Below are positions 1 to 8,993 of a DNA stretch of 64,000 bases, in pieces. The first letter of the stretch is position 1, and each line of letters opens with the position of its first letter. The position numbers and the translations under genes were made by a program. Origin of the DNA: Onstottus_B arcticum (GTDB taxonomy: Bacteria; Acidobacteriota; Blastocatellia; UBA7656); NCBI GenBank assembly GCA_038040485.1, contig JBBPIE010000010.1, positions 124,001 through 188,000 on the forward strand, written 5' to 3'. The notes beneath the pieces were generated by a model. It was not told where the DNA came from. It made no database searches and saw only the letters and a program-made list of their open reading frames with translations.

Positions 1-1
1 A

Positions 2-208
2 CCCATTTGCTCCAACTGTGAGAGTACAAACATAGTGCGCTATGACGATCCACAACTGAGAAAGAAGGACGATGAAACCCTATTTGACAAAGCCGAAACA
101 GGTCAGCGGTCTGGAGATTACATAGAACTAACCGAGGGGGTCTATTTTTGCCCGGCTTGTCGGGATTTCGCCTTGAGGTTTGAAGATAGTGGGATCATAG
201 CGTGTTAA
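2..208 (+). CDS. C-terminal part of a zinc-ribbon-like protein (5' end outside window)
   Basis: The frame is open from the window edge to a TAA at 206-208 and gives 68 residues. It holds two C-x-x-C pairs, CSNC near the left end and CPAC about 20 residues before the stop, separated by a charged, polar stretch. Two such pairs normally form a zinc ribbon or treble clef, so the tail probably binds one zinc ion. The rest of the protein is outside the window, so no function can be given. It converges with the minus-strand flippase gene, and the two stops lie 16 bases apart with no obvious terminator between them. Confidence 0.5.
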   Translation, partial: PICSNCESTNIVRYDDPQLRKKDDETLFDKAETGQRSGDYIELTEGVYFCPACRDFALRFEDSGIIAC

Positions 209-224
209 TCGGTGTTTGACTGGA

Positions 225-1685
225 TCAATATTCAGAGGTCCGCACGTGACTAACTCTTGCTACCGCAGGAAGACCGCGCCACAACTCACCCATCTTGCGG
301 CGCTCTTTCTCGTCAAAGAACTTCAGCGCAAATAGCACCAAGGGAAATGAAACTGCGAGCGAGACCTTGACTGCTATCGACAAGCTCAAGCGTTTCCAAC
401 CGGGTGACGGACCTCGCACCGAATCGATCACATAGAACACCGCGACTAACGCCGAGCCTATCGCTGCTATGCTGAACACGCGGCCCCATTCGTATCGGAT
501 CTTGACGAACAGATTCGAGGACCAATACCGCAGCGCGCAAAACACCACGTAGGAAATCACCGTCGCAACAGTAGCGCCGGTAACTCCAAAGCGCGGTATC
601 AGCAGGAAGTTCAGCCCGACGTTGACGATCAACGCCGCGAAGATCACCAGCGGCGCGAAGATCGTCCGCTTCTTGAGCGTCGTGCCGATGTTCAACACTC
701 GCGACGCGCAGTCCATCACCGCCGCCATCGCAAGCAACGGTATGATCGCCGGGGCCGACCAGTAGCCCTTCAGCGCGAACAGCAACAGCCCGTCGCCGGC
801 TACCGCCGCTACGCCGAGAGCCAGAAACATGCTCACAAACACGATGTAGGTCAGCACTCGGGAGTAATACTCCTCGGCGCCTTCTTCGTTCATCACCGAA
901 AACCGCATAACGGTCCACACCTGGCTGAACGGCACCGTCACCAGGATCGTCACTACCGACACTAGCGTGTTAGCCATCGCATACGCGCCAAGTTCCCGGT
1001 CGCTTACGTATCTTTCAAGAAAGAAACGGTCGATCATCATAAAAAGATGAAACGAGATTTGACCAAAGATCAGCGGCACTCCGAACGCGAGCATTCCTCG
1101 AAGCTCGGGCCACGAAAAGCTCATGCTGAGATCTCGCCGCACCATAAAGAAGAAGATCGCCGACTCAAAAGCCGCGCCCGCCAGTCGCCCAATCAGGACG
1201 CTCTTCACGGTCGCGTCGACGCCGATGACTAGATAACTGATCAGCCCGACCTGAAAGACGAACGCGATGATGTTGATCGCCGAGTAGCGTGCCGACTTGA
1301 ACTTCGCCCGCAGTATCGAGTCGGGAATTAGCGAGATCACTTCGAAAAAGCTGATGAGAAAGATAAGTCGCAGCAGATCGGCTTTCGACTGATCACCGGC
1401 GAACACCGCTGCTGAAGCCTGCGGAGCAAAAGCCCACAGCACGGCGACCAATGCAGCCGACGAAACGGACAGAAACACAAGCGTGGACCCGACGATGCGG
1501 CGGCGATGGGTTTCGTCTTCGGTGTCGTAGTAGTGACGGAAGAACGCGTGATTCAAACCGAGCTTGAGAACGATCGTCACAAGCGTCAGCGAGACGGTCA
1601 GCAGCGCGAGCACGCCGAACTCGCTCGCTCGCAGGTATTTGCCGTAAACGGGCACTAATACCAACCCGAACGCGCTGTTGACCAC
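225..1685 (-). CDS. Wzx-like polysaccharide flippase (MATE/MVF superfamily membrane protein)
   Basis: This is a polytopic inner-membrane protein of about 14 hydrophobic segments that resembles O-antigen/lipid-linked oligosaccharide flippases. Typical signs are the N-terminal LVLVPVYGKYL helix, a charged first loop, and a late helix containing LLIPRFGVTGAT. It probably flips undecaprenyl-linked glycans to the periplasm. The first canonical start is GTG at 1685, but the reading frame continues upstream with IYDKIKKTIKHTLIFGIG, which is the usual first part of this family. Translation may therefore start near 1742 at an ATT codon, 8 bases after a GGGAG that overlaps the end of the upstream gene (stop 1748-1750). 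It is the last gene of a minus-strand operon with yfhO-like and phosphodiesterase genes. Confidence 0.85.
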   Translation of the reverse strand: MVNSAFGLVLVPVYGKYLRASEFGVLALLTVSLTLVTIVLKLGLNHAFFRHYYDTEDETHRRRIVGSTLVFLSVSSAALVAVLWAFAPQASAAVFAGDQSKADLLRLIFLISFFEVISLIPDSILRAKFKSARYSAINIIAFVFQVGLISYLVIGVDATVKSVLIGRLAGAAFESAIFFFMVRRDLSMSFSWPELRGMLAFGVPLIFGQISFHLFMMIDRFFLERYVSDRELGAYAMANTLVSVVTILVTVPFSQVWTVMRFSVMNEEGAEEYYSRVLTYIVFVSMFLALGVAAVAGDGLLLFALKGYWSAPAIIPLLAMAAVMDCASRVLNIGTTLKKRTIFAPLVIFAALIVNVGLNFLLIPRFGVTGATVATVISYVVFCALRYWSSNLFVKIRYEWGRVFSIAAIGSALVAVFYVIDSVRGPSPGWKRLSLSIAVKVSLAVSFPLVLFALKFFDEKERRKMGELWRGLPAVARVSHVRTSEY

Positions 1686-1747
1686 GCTGCCGATGCCGAA
1701 GATCAGCGTGTGCTTGATGGTCTTTTTGATCTTGTCGTAAATCGCAG

Positions 1748-4324
1748 TTACTCCCGCCGAGAGTTCTGGTTTCGCTTGCCGAACGGAAGTACGAGGAGGA
1801 TGAGAGTCAGCGCCGCGGCAGCGAAGCTCACGTATGCGGAAGTCCTCAATGTCGCCGGCGCGAAGACGAATGATACCAGATGGCGTCCGGCTGGAACTGC
1901 GACCGCGCGCATGGTGCAGTTGGCTTGAAAGATTGCAGTAGGCTCACCGTCGACAAACGCGCGCCATCCGGGATAGTAGTTGTCGCTGAGCACCAAGGTC
2001 TCGGCCTCTTCGTTGTCGGTCTCAATAACTACGCGGTTGCGTTTGTCCTCGACGATTCGCGCAACGCCCGAGCTTGGTTGCCTCGGCACTTCAAGTCCGG
2101 CGGGAGGCGGCTCAACCTTAGCAAGCAATGAATCGCCGGCGCCTTCCACGACCGCTGTACTTCGAAGATTGATTTGCGGAATCCGCAGCCGGGCGAGCGC
2201 GTCCTCATGACTCTTCACCGAAGCAATCTGTAAGACAAAGAACGCCCGCGACAGAGCCCTTTTGTTCTCGTAAACCGAAACGCCTTCTGCACTCGATATC
2301 AGATCGTACCCTTGAAGAGGCGGCCCGGCTGAATGAGTCATCACATACTTAACGTTCAGGAGGTCGAAGAACGGCGAGCGGTACTCGTCGAAAACGACGT
2401 GGCTCATGTTCGGCTGCGGCTCGATCAGCGACGCGAACTCGCGATACCACTTTGGAAACTGCTGGTTCTTGCCCGACACGGTTGGAATTTGATAGGCAAG
2501 CAACGTGTTCGGCGGCGCGATGATCTTGTCCGTTTGGGTTGGCTTGCGATTCGTCTCGAGCTGCGACGGCACGACGAGCACTCGTCCCGCTGGAAGCGAC
2601 TTGAGCAGGTCGGTCGTCTGCGTCGGCGGAAACACCCGCGAGCGATCAAACGTGCGGTTGAACTGCCCGCTATTCCAGAACAGATCAATCAACAACAGCG
2701 AGACCAGAGCCGCAAACAGTCCGGTTCGGCTCAACTTGCCTGTGCTGCGCCAGGACAAAAGCAAAACGATTGCGGCGACAAACACCAGCGGCATCACTAT
2801 CCCGGCGTCAGGCGGAAGAAACTGAGCGGCCAACGCTAGCGCCGATCTGCGCGCAAACGCGAGCTTGCCGCGTTCGGCGGCATCGACCGCGACACCCGAA
2901 AGCTTCACAGCTAAAGAAGCGCCGATCGCCGCCGCTACAAAGATGACTGCCGCGATGCCGGCTCGCCGCGCGAGACGAGCGAATCGAGTCAGGGCCTCAG
3001 CGCTCGCAGACAAGAGATGATCCGTGCCAAACGCAACCAGCGTAGATGCTGCGAACAGAAACAGCACTCCGGCTCGAACGGCTACGCGGATGACTTGCAG
3101 CACCGGGATGAATCGGGTCACCGGCACATACAACGGAGCGGCCATCATTATCGCAAGCGACACCGCTGCCAGCAGAGCGAAGAATGCGGCTCGGCTACGC
3201 ACCGGCCCGGCGAAACCCCGGCGCTTGAGCAGATACACCGCAAATCCGAGCGGCACGAGCGCCGCAACCCCCAGATACAAGATGTGATCGTGCGAAACTC
3301 CCAGCCCGGTGAACAACGTCAGCGTCCGAACGTCATACGCCGACCCAAACAAATTCGGAAACAGCAAAGTGCCCGCGTACCACGGAGGCAGATAGATGTA
3401 TCCTAGCTCAGCTCCGATGATGCGGCGGTTTGAATACTTAAGAAGCTCCAACATCGGGACCCATTGTGTCGCGGCAAGCGCAAACCCAATCCCAAGCGTC
3501 ACCGACGTCATCAATCCAGCGCGAACAATTCGGCGGGTCCTTGCCGCTCCGCGACTACCTGCGACCGCGAAAAACGCGTAGCACAACACAACAGCGCCCG
3601 CGAAGTAAATTTGATTCGGCAGGTAACCGCAGAAGAACTGAGCAGCAAGAAAGACTCCGGCGAGCGCCGCTTGCCTGACGCTATCGCGCGAGATCGCTCG
3701 AACGACGAACAGCATTATCAGCGGAAGCCACATCAGCCCGCCCCACCAGCCAAGCCCAGTCAAGTGCAACATCGAGTGCGCCGACAATCCGAATACGAGC
3801 GAGCCCATCAACGCGCCGTTCGGACTTGCGCCAATTCCCAGCGCGAACCCGTACATGAAAACGCATGCCAGCAACAACTCCGTCAGCCGCGCGAGCGAAT
3901 AGCCCAACGGCACGTCGAACACTTTGTAAAAAAGAAGGAATGGCGACAGCGTCCTGGTCACGCCGTCAGCGTAGATCGGATGGCCCGCCATCGTGTAAGG
4001 ATTCCAGAGCGGAAACTCGCCGTCGCGATACGCCGCCACCACGAAGTAATCGCGTGTGACGTACATATCGGTCAGGTCGCGCCGGTTGTACGGATAGGAC
4101 GACTCGCCTGAGTTGTAGCCCCACGGAAGCTGGTTGTTGAGCGTTGCGACATCGACAACCGTCTCACCTAAAAAGAAGACCCGCCAGAACAGCGCAACTA
4201 CCGCGACGACGATCAAGGCGATGTTCAAGACGTGCCGTCGCAAGCGACGAGGCTCCGGCGATGCGGGACCATTCGCGGGTACGAACTCCGCGACCTTTTC
4301 ATGGATCGCCGCTTCACCGTCCAT
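1748..4324 (-). CDS. YfhO-family large membrane protein (probable glycosyltransferase-like)
   Basis: The 858-residue protein has a cytoplasmic N-terminus of about 30 residues, then many hydrophobic helices to about residue 530, a soluble domain of about 270 residues, and a final helix near the C-terminus. The soluble part has LSDNYYPGWRAFVDG, and the first periplasmic loop has LWNPYTMAGHP, both hallmarks of the YfhO family (PF09586). Family members are GT-C-like proteins; the Gram-positive ones glycosylate teichoic acids or lipids. Here the context (flippase downstream, phosphodiesterases and cysC upstream) points to envelope polysaccharide or glycolipid decoration; that is inference. The gene starts 15 bases after the upstream phosphodiesterase stops, so the two are probably cotranscribed. 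Confidence 0.85.
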   Translation of the reverse strand: MDGEAAIHEKVAEFVPANGPASPEPRRLRRHVLNIALIVVAVVALFWRVFFLGETVVDVATLNNQLPWGYNSGESSYPYNRRDLTDMYVTRDYFVVAAYRDGEFPLWNPYTMAGHPIYADGVTRTLSPFLLFYKVFDVPLGYSLARLTELLLACVFMYGFALGIGASPNGALMGSLVFGLSAHSMLHLTGLGWWGGLMWLPLIMLFVVRAISRDSVRQAALAGVFLAAQFFCGYLPNQIYFAGAVVLCYAFFAVAGSRGAARTRRIVRAGLMTSVTLGIGFALAATQWVPMLELLKYSNRRIIGAELGYIYLPPWYAGTLLFPNLFGSAYDVRTLTLFTGLGVSHDHILYLGVAALVPLGFAVYLLKRRGFAGPVRSRAAFFALLAAVSLAIMMAAPLYVPVTRFIPVLQVIRVAVRAGVLFLFAASTLVAFGTDHLLSASAEALTRFARLARRAGIAAVIFVAAAIGASLAVKLSGVAVDAAERGKLAFARRSALALAAQFLPPDAGIVMPLVFVAAIVLLLSWRSTGKLSRTGLFAALVSLLLIDLFWNSGQFNRTFDRSRVFPPTQTTDLLKSLPAGRVLVVPSQLETNRKPTQTDKIIAPPNTLLAYQIPTVSGKNQQFPKWYREFASLIEPQPNMSHVVFDEYRSPFFDLLNVKYVMTHSAGPPLQGYDLISSAEGVSVYENKRALSRAFFVLQIASVKSHEDALARLRIPQINLRSTAVVEGAGDSLLAKVEPPPAGLEVPRQPSSGVARIVEDKRNRVVIETDNEEAETLVLSDNYYPGWRAFVDGEPTAIFQANCTMRAVAVPAGRHLVSFVFAPATLRTSAYVSFAAAALTLILLVLPFGKRNQNSRRE

Positions 4325-4339
4325 CGATGATCCTTACCG

Positions 4340-5947
4340 TCACAGGTAGCCGAGCCCTCGCAGCTTCTCTTCGATCAGCCGCTCTTCCGCTTCGCTCAGA
4401 GTTGAAGCGTCCGAAGCCACGGCTTGCGAGCCGGCATCGATCGCTGTGGGATTGCGTTCCAGGAACTCGTCAGTGAACAGCTCGTTGATGACACGGCCAT
4501 CAAGTCCACCAGGCGCTGGAAGCCTTGAGCCGCGCATCAGCGTCGGAACAAGGTCATACACGGTTGCGCTGTCGAGCTGCGCTGCGCGCCGAATGCCAGG
4601 CCCCTTCGAAATCAGTATGCCCTCCGGCCGATGGTCGCCGCTCCACCAGAACCCGCGGGCGCGAACTTCGGCGGGCGGATCGCCAAGTGAAGCAGCCGGA
4701 TTCCAGTAAACGTACATATCGCTCGCGCGCTCGCTGAAGGGTCCCGCGTAGACTTGATTGCGCTGGGCGACTTGTTCGACGACGCTTCTTCCACGCGCAT
4801 CCGTCCACTCGCCGAGACTCCGCGTGATCCTCTCGCATACGATCTCGTAGTCGTCCGCCGCGACGGTGCCGGCTGGGTTACGCCCCGCGAGGTTTATGTT
4901 GATCACGTGACGCCCGGGCTCGGTGTAAGCCAGGGTCTGGTCCCAGACAATGGACGAGTAGAAAGAATCCTTCTCGGCAGCTTGGAGCTGTTTGACTCGC
5001 TCGGCGCCGAGTCCCGATTTGATTTTTTCTTTGACCGCACCCGGCAAGATGGTTTTGGCCGCGCGCCGTGTCGCTTCGACAAAAGAACTGCGAGAGTGAG
5101 TACCGCGGTCGCGCTTCATGAAACTGTTCGCTTCAAGCCAGTCAGCCAGATGATAAGAAGCTCCTGTGTGCGCGCCCATCCCATGGTCGGAGATCACGTA
5201 GACTTGAGTCGCGTCGTCCGTGTGCTGCAACAATCGCGCGACGGCTTGATCAAGCGCGCGATAGATTGAGAGTAGTGCTTCTTTTCCATGATTCGATCCT
5301 TCAGACGGCCAGAGGTTGTGACCGCCCCAGTCACTGGCCGTGTACACAGTCATGAAGAACTCCGTCGGGCGCGATTCAATCAAATACTCGGCCGCGGAAG
5401 TCTGAGTCTCGGTCAGCTTCAACCAGGCGCTTATTGCATCGTCGATTCGGCCCGCTCTCATCAAATCGCTCAGACCGGGCGGTGTAAATCGATAGTCAGG
5501 AAACTCGCCGATTAGCTCGCTGCGAAGCTCCGCCGGGCAAAAGGCGTTCTCGTTCAGCGAAGGCGCGTCCAATCCGCTGACCATGAACCCGCCGGGTTGG
5601 CAGGCAGCCTTGTAAGTCATCGGTACGTTGAGAAACCCAGCCGTCATTCCGTGCCGCGCCAGGAGTGAGCCGATCGTTTCACCGGCCCGATCGCTTCCTT
5701 TGAAGAAGACTTGCCGGCCCGTCGCGAAGTCACGATCAGAAAAGACAAACAGGCCATGACGCCCGGGGTTCAAACCAGTGAGGATCGAAGTCCACGCCGA
5801 CGCGCTGTGCATGTTGGGAGTCGACAGCAACCGCGCGGACGAACCTTCCTCGATCAACCGCGCGAGGCTGGGAAGGTGACCGGCCGCAGCCCACGGCTGG
5901 ACTAGATCCATTGTTGCGGCGTCGAGGCCTATGACTAAAATCTTCAT
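4340..5947 (-). CDS. Alkaline-phosphatase-superfamily phosphodiesterase/nucleotide pyrophosphatase
   Basis: The start is placed at ATG 5947 (MKILVIGLDAATMD), because family members begin with this strand; a longer frame to 5974 adds only nine residues. The protein has 535 residues. Visible active-site parts are the first metal aspartate in IGLDAATMD, the likely nucleophile Thr in SASAWTSILTG followed by NPGRHG, D/H ligands in TASDWGGHN and VISDHGMGAH, and the late SGDHRPEG histidine. This is the type I phosphodiesterase fold (PF01663). The C-terminus ends EEKLRGLGYL, a tail common in acidobacterial sulfatase/phosphodiesterase-like proteins. There is no signal peptide, so it should be cytoplasmic. 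The substrate is unknown; phosphodiester, pyrophosphate or sulfate ester links of a glycan precursor are possible. Confidence 0.85.
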   Translation of the reverse strand: MKILVIGLDAATMDLVQPWAAAGHLPSLARLIEEGSSARLLSTPNMHSASAWTSILTGLNPGRHGLFVFSDRDFATGRQVFFKGSDRAGETIGSLLARHGMTAGFLNVPMTYKAACQPGGFMVSGLDAPSLNENAFCPAELRSELIGEFPDYRFTPPGLSDLMRAGRIDDAISAWLKLTETQTSAAEYLIESRPTEFFMTVYTASDWGGHNLWPSEGSNHGKEALLSIYRALDQAVARLLQHTDDATQVYVISDHGMGAHTGASYHLADWLEANSFMKRDRGTHSRSSFVEATRRAAKTILPGAVKEKIKSGLGAERVKQLQAAEKDSFYSSIVWDQTLAYTEPGRHVININLAGRNPAGTVAADDYEIVCERITRSLGEWTDARGRSVVEQVAQRNQVYAGPFSERASDMYVYWNPAASLGDPPAEVRARGFWWSGDHRPEGILISKGPGIRRAAQLDSATVYDLVPTLMRGSRLPAPGGLDGRVINELFTDEFLERNPTAIDAGSQAVASDASTLSEAEERLIEEKLRGLGYL

Positions 5948-6001
5948 GATTGAGGCGCCGCGACAGTCTGGCATCGGGACTGAGTGGCGAGAGTAGAAGG
6001 A

Positions 6002-6124
6002 GGGGAATTGAAAATTGAAAATTGAAAATTGAAAATTGAAAATTTGTCGGGCGTGAGCAACCCCGCATGCTCAACTCTTTCAATTTGCGATTTGCAATTT
6101 TCAATTTTCAATTTTCAATTCCCC
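6002..6124. repeat. Tandem-arm palindrome built of the AAAATTG heptamer
   Basis: The left arm at 6002-6031 and the right arm at 6095-6124 are perfect reverse complements over 30 bases. Each arm is GGGG/CCCC followed by about four copies of a 7-base AAAATTG-type unit; the left tract runs on to 6044. The loop is about 63 bases. It lies between the two phosphodiesterase genes and just after the stop of the upstream one (6131), so it may form an mRNA stem inside the operon. Confidence 0.85.
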
Positions 6125-6130
6125 AGTAGT

Positions 6131-7723
6131 TCACTCAATGTATCCAAGCGCCCGCAGCCGATCCCTAAGCTCAGCTTCTTCACTTGCATTGTAGACTGAT
6201 CCTTCCGCGGGCATCGCGTCTCGATAAGAGCTTCCCTCGCGCGGAAGTTCCGACACATCATCGAACACCTCCATCAACGCGCGGCCATCCATATCAGTCG
6301 TCAGCGGACACCCAAGCGACCTAAGCGCCGTCGGCCCGACATCTCGCAGGTTCGGGTGTTCCAGGTTTGCGCCGGCTGCGATTCCCTTCCCCCACGCTAT
6401 GAAGACCCCGTCCCGCGAGTGCGTTCCTGTAGTCGAATCCGCCGGCACGATCTTCTCGCCGTAGCTTGGCCGCTCGTTGTAGACGTATTCGTCTCGTCGC
6501 GTGATCATCACCAGATCGGGCAGACGCTGAGCGAACAAGCCGTTGAATGCTTCCTCTCGGCGGATGACCTTTTCAAACACCGGGTCGCCATCTTCGGGCG
6601 ATAAGAGTGACAACAACGCGTCGCGAGCTTCGGCGACTACTTCATCGAAATCGCTGTCGCGCACAATGCCCTTGCTCTCGCGGCCGGCGAGGTTCACCCA
6701 CACGCCTTTATCCTGCGCAAAGAAAGCCCGGGTTTGGGACCAGTCTATCTCATCAAGAAACGCGCTGCCGTACGCGACCTTCTTGTCGAGCACACTTCCG
6801 TTGGAGCGAACAGGCGCAAGTCTCCGGCTTAACTTTTCCCCAAACGAACGAACGAACGAACGAGTCTGCCGTCCTTGTTTGAAGGCCAGCAACCCCGCCC
6901 CTGCGAGAACCTCGTTTACTCGCACTTCAAAAAGCTCCGAGCAGAAGCCGTGGTCGGACACAACGAAGACTCGCGAATCCGCAGGCAGTTTTTCGACCAA
7001 CCTTCCCACAGCCGTATCGAGTCGCTCGTAGGTCTCGTGAATAAACTCGCTAAACTCGCGCGGGGTCTTCGGATCGTGACGCGGGTGCGCCGGATCCATG
7101 TCCGCCCAGTAGTCGTGCTGAGCGCGGTCGAGCACTGAAAACACGACCATCAAGAAATCCCAATCGCCTTGCGACATCAGGAAGCGCAACGCTTGTTCGT
7201 GGACGTCGATCGAGCGCCGAAACTCAGCGGCGCGCGCGTGTTTGTCGGGTATTCGTTCAGGTTCGATCAGATAATCCGGAATCGCAGCGAGCAGCTGGGC
7301 CTTCAACGAAGCAGGATAGGTGAAATCTGAAGCGAGGCTCGGCGTCAGCATTCCAGTCACCATCATTCCGTCGATTGGCTCGGGCGGATAAGTCGTAGGA
7401 ACGTTCAGCACGATGGACCGGCCGCCGTGTTCGGAGAGGATGTCCCAGGCGTTGCGCGTCATTATGTCGCGCCCGCTCATCGCGCGCACCGTGTAGCTCG
7501 ACCTGTTCTTGATGAACGGCGAAAAGACGCCGTGCATTCCCTCGCTTGTGCCGGTAGTGCAACTCGCCCAACCGGGAAAGCTGTTTGGCAGGATCGTCGA
7601 GCGCAGCGGCGCGCTTGCGCCTTCTCGCATGAGGCGCGATAAGTTGGGCAGACGCCCCGCGCTCGCAAGCGGATTGATGATGTCGAACGTCGCTCCGTCC
7701 AGTCCTATGATTATGGTCTTCAT
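6131..7723 (-). CDS. Second alkaline-phosphatase-superfamily phosphodiesterase paralogue
   Basis: The 530-residue protein begins MKTIIIGLDGATFD and aligns along its length with the neighbouring phosphodiesterase (4340-5947). The metal ligands are present: the first Asp in IGLDGATFD, D and H in VLDRAQHDYW, VVSDHGF and GTHSRDG. The segment that carries the nucleophile reads FPGWASCTTG where the paralogue has SAWTSILTG, so the usual Thr/Ser directly after Trp is Ala here and only the next Ser remains. It ends DRLRALGYIE, the same tail type. It is cytoplasmic, with no signal peptide. It lies between cysC and the other paralogue on the same strand and probably acts in the same envelope pathway. 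The altered nucleophile site makes its catalytic competence uncertain. Confidence 0.85.
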   Translation of the reverse strand: MKTIIIGLDGATFDIINPLASAGRLPNLSRLMREGASAPLRSTILPNSFPGWASCTTGTSEGMHGVFSPFIKNRSSYTVRAMSGRDIMTRNAWDILSEHGGRSIVLNVPTTYPPEPIDGMMVTGMLTPSLASDFTYPASLKAQLLAAIPDYLIEPERIPDKHARAAEFRRSIDVHEQALRFLMSQGDWDFLMVVFSVLDRAQHDYWADMDPAHPRHDPKTPREFSEFIHETYERLDTAVGRLVEKLPADSRVFVVSDHGFCSELFEVRVNEVLAGAGLLAFKQGRQTRSFVRSFGEKLSRRLAPVRSNGSVLDKKVAYGSAFLDEIDWSQTRAFFAQDKGVWVNLAGRESKGIVRDSDFDEVVAEARDALLSLLSPEDGDPVFEKVIRREEAFNGLFAQRLPDLVMITRRDEYVYNERPSYGEKIVPADSTTGTHSRDGVFIAWGKGIAAGANLEHPNLRDVGPTALRSLGCPLTTDMDGRALMEVFDDVSELPREGSSYRDAMPAEGSVYNASEEAELRDRLRALGYIE

Positions 7724-7737
7724 TCGGATAAGGGGAA

Positions 7738-7872
7738 CGTGATGCGTGATTCGTGATGCGTGATGCGTGATTCAGTGTTACGCGGCACGAGTCACGCATC
7801 ACGGATCACGCATCACGGATCACGCATCACGGATCACGGATCACGCATCACGGATCACGCATCACGCATCAC
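7738..7872. repeat. Tandem-arm palindrome built of GTGATGC / CACGCATCA units
   Basis: The left arm at about 7738-7774 repeats GTGATGCGTGATTC-like words. The right arm at about 7788-7872 repeats the complementary words ATCACGCATCACGG. The right arm is much longer than the left. The element fills the space between cysC (stop 7876) and the phosphodiesterase start (7723). It is not a CRISPR array, because the units abut without spacers. Confidence 0.85.
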
Positions 7873-7875
7873 TTT

Positions 7876-8436
7876 TCACTTCTTCATCGCCGACGCTTGC
7901 GATTCGCGGGAGATGAGCGAAAGTTCTTCAAGCCTGGCAATAATCTGTGCCGCGCTGGTCTCCGCCGTCTCCGAGTCAGTCTCGACCAGAACGTCGGGCG
8001 AAACCGGCGCTTCATAAGGATCGTCGACACCCGTGAAATTCTTGATCTCGCCGGCCAGCGCTTTTTTGTAAAGCCCTTTCACGTCTCGCTCGGCGAGCAC
8101 GTCGATCGGACACTTCACATAGACTTCGACAAACGAGCCGATGTCGCGGCGCAGTTCGTCGCGCACTTCTCGATAGGGCGAAATCGCTGCGGCTATCGCT
8201 ACGACTCCGTTGCGAGTCAGCAGATTGCAGACGAAGCCTATCCGCCGAATGTTTGTATCGCGGTCTTCTTTTGAGAAACCAAGCCCTTTGGAAAGATTAG
8301 TGCGAATGATGTCGCCGTCAAGCACTTCGACTCTGTGCCCGCGCGAAAGAAGTTCGGCTTCAACCAGCCGCGCAAGCGTCGTCTTGCCCGCGCCTGATAA
8401 GCCTGTAAACCACAGGGTAAAACCATTTCGTTCCAT
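7876..8436 (-). CDS. cysC: Adenylylsulfate (APS) kinase
   Basis: This enzyme phosphorylates APS with ATP to give PAPS, the sulfuryl donor. The 186-residue protein has the P-loop GLSGAGKTT near residue 11, the signature LDGDIIRTNLSKGLGFSKEDRD that contacts APS, then ISPYREVRDELR, and the late FTGVDDPYEAP, all typical of stand-alone CysC. The start is ATG 8436, with GGAG six bases upstream; the frame is open further up to 8559 but that extension matches nothing and lacks a good start signal. No cysD/cysN or PAPS reductase is visible nearby. Beside phosphodiesterase-superfamily and polysaccharide genes it may supply PAPS for sulfation of a glycan rather than for cysteine synthesis (inference). 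Confidence 0.93.
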   Translation of the reverse strand: MERNGFTLWFTGLSGAGKTTLARLVEAELLSRGHRVEVLDGDIIRTNLSKGLGFSKEDRDTNIRRIGFVCNLLTRNGVVAIAAAISPYREVRDELRRDIGSFVEVYVKCPIDVLAERDVKGLYKKALAGEIKNFTGVDDPYEAPVSPDVLVETDSETAETSAAQIIARLEELSLISRESQASAMKK

Positions 8437-8590
8437 TCTTGTCTCCGGTTTGAATTCAAGGCCTGTCAATTCTATTAGCAAGGCCGTGGTTTGCGCAAAG
8501 CGGGCAATATACACGACAGACGGGTCTTCCGAAAGCCGAGCTTCCGGGCGTGCGCGCATACTCTTCGCACTCGGTAGTCCGACAGTACCG

Positions 8591-8772
8591 CTGGCCGCCT
8601 AGCGGCGCCCTATCGATAGCAACGCGACAATGAGCGTTCACTGGCCGCATAGCGGCTACCTGAAGAGCTGTTCCTTTGTTCAAACTGAAATCGCCCATCG
8701 ATAGGTAGCCGCTACGCGGCCCGACCGATGCTGGTTGTCCGATACTATCGACAGGTAACCGCTACGCGGTCC
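8591..8772. repeat. Cluster of four REP-like hairpins in two inverted pairs
   Basis: The units are at 8591-8607, 8641-8661, 8702-8722 and 8752-8772. The first two read TGGCCGC-n-TAGCGGC and the last two are inverted (GTAGCCGCTACGCGGCC and GTAACCGCTACGCGGTCC). The last two differ by a G-C to A-T swap that keeps the stem paired. Units are about 50 to 60 bases apart, so the cluster forms one large palindrome made of small hairpins. The GTAG head before the stem recalls REP elements. Confidence 0.75.
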
Positions 8773-8964
8773 ACCTGCACCTTCAGCCAACATCTGACGC
8801 TTACCCGTCTTCGCGGCGTTGTGAATGCCACCACCAGTAAGACTCACGGCCACGAGGCTTCACTAAGGCCCCCGTCTTAGTGGCGCCCTTCGTGTCTTTG
8901 CGCCTTGGTGGAGAAAGGAGATTGATCTCTTGCGCCCAGTAACCCAACCACTGGAAGCATTAGC

Positions 8965-8993
8965 TTGACACCGCTGCGCACGAAAGTTAATAA
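8965..8993 (+). promoter_or_regulatory. Sigma-70-type promoter for the permease cluster
   Basis: TTGACA at 8965-8970 is followed by a 17-base spacer and TAATAA at 8988-8993. The -35 box is a perfect consensus and the spacing is ideal. Transcription would start near 9000, giving a leader of about 118 bases before ATG 9119. Confidence 0.55.

Noticed and set aside
3464..4111. Long plus-strand frame opposite the YfhO-like gene
   Set aside because: It is rich in Arg, Gln and Pro, has no recognisable domain, and lies wholly antisense to a well-supported membrane protein.
7738..7872. Possible CRISPR array
   Set aside because: Repeat words are short, touch one another, and face complementary words; there are no spacers, leader or cas genes.
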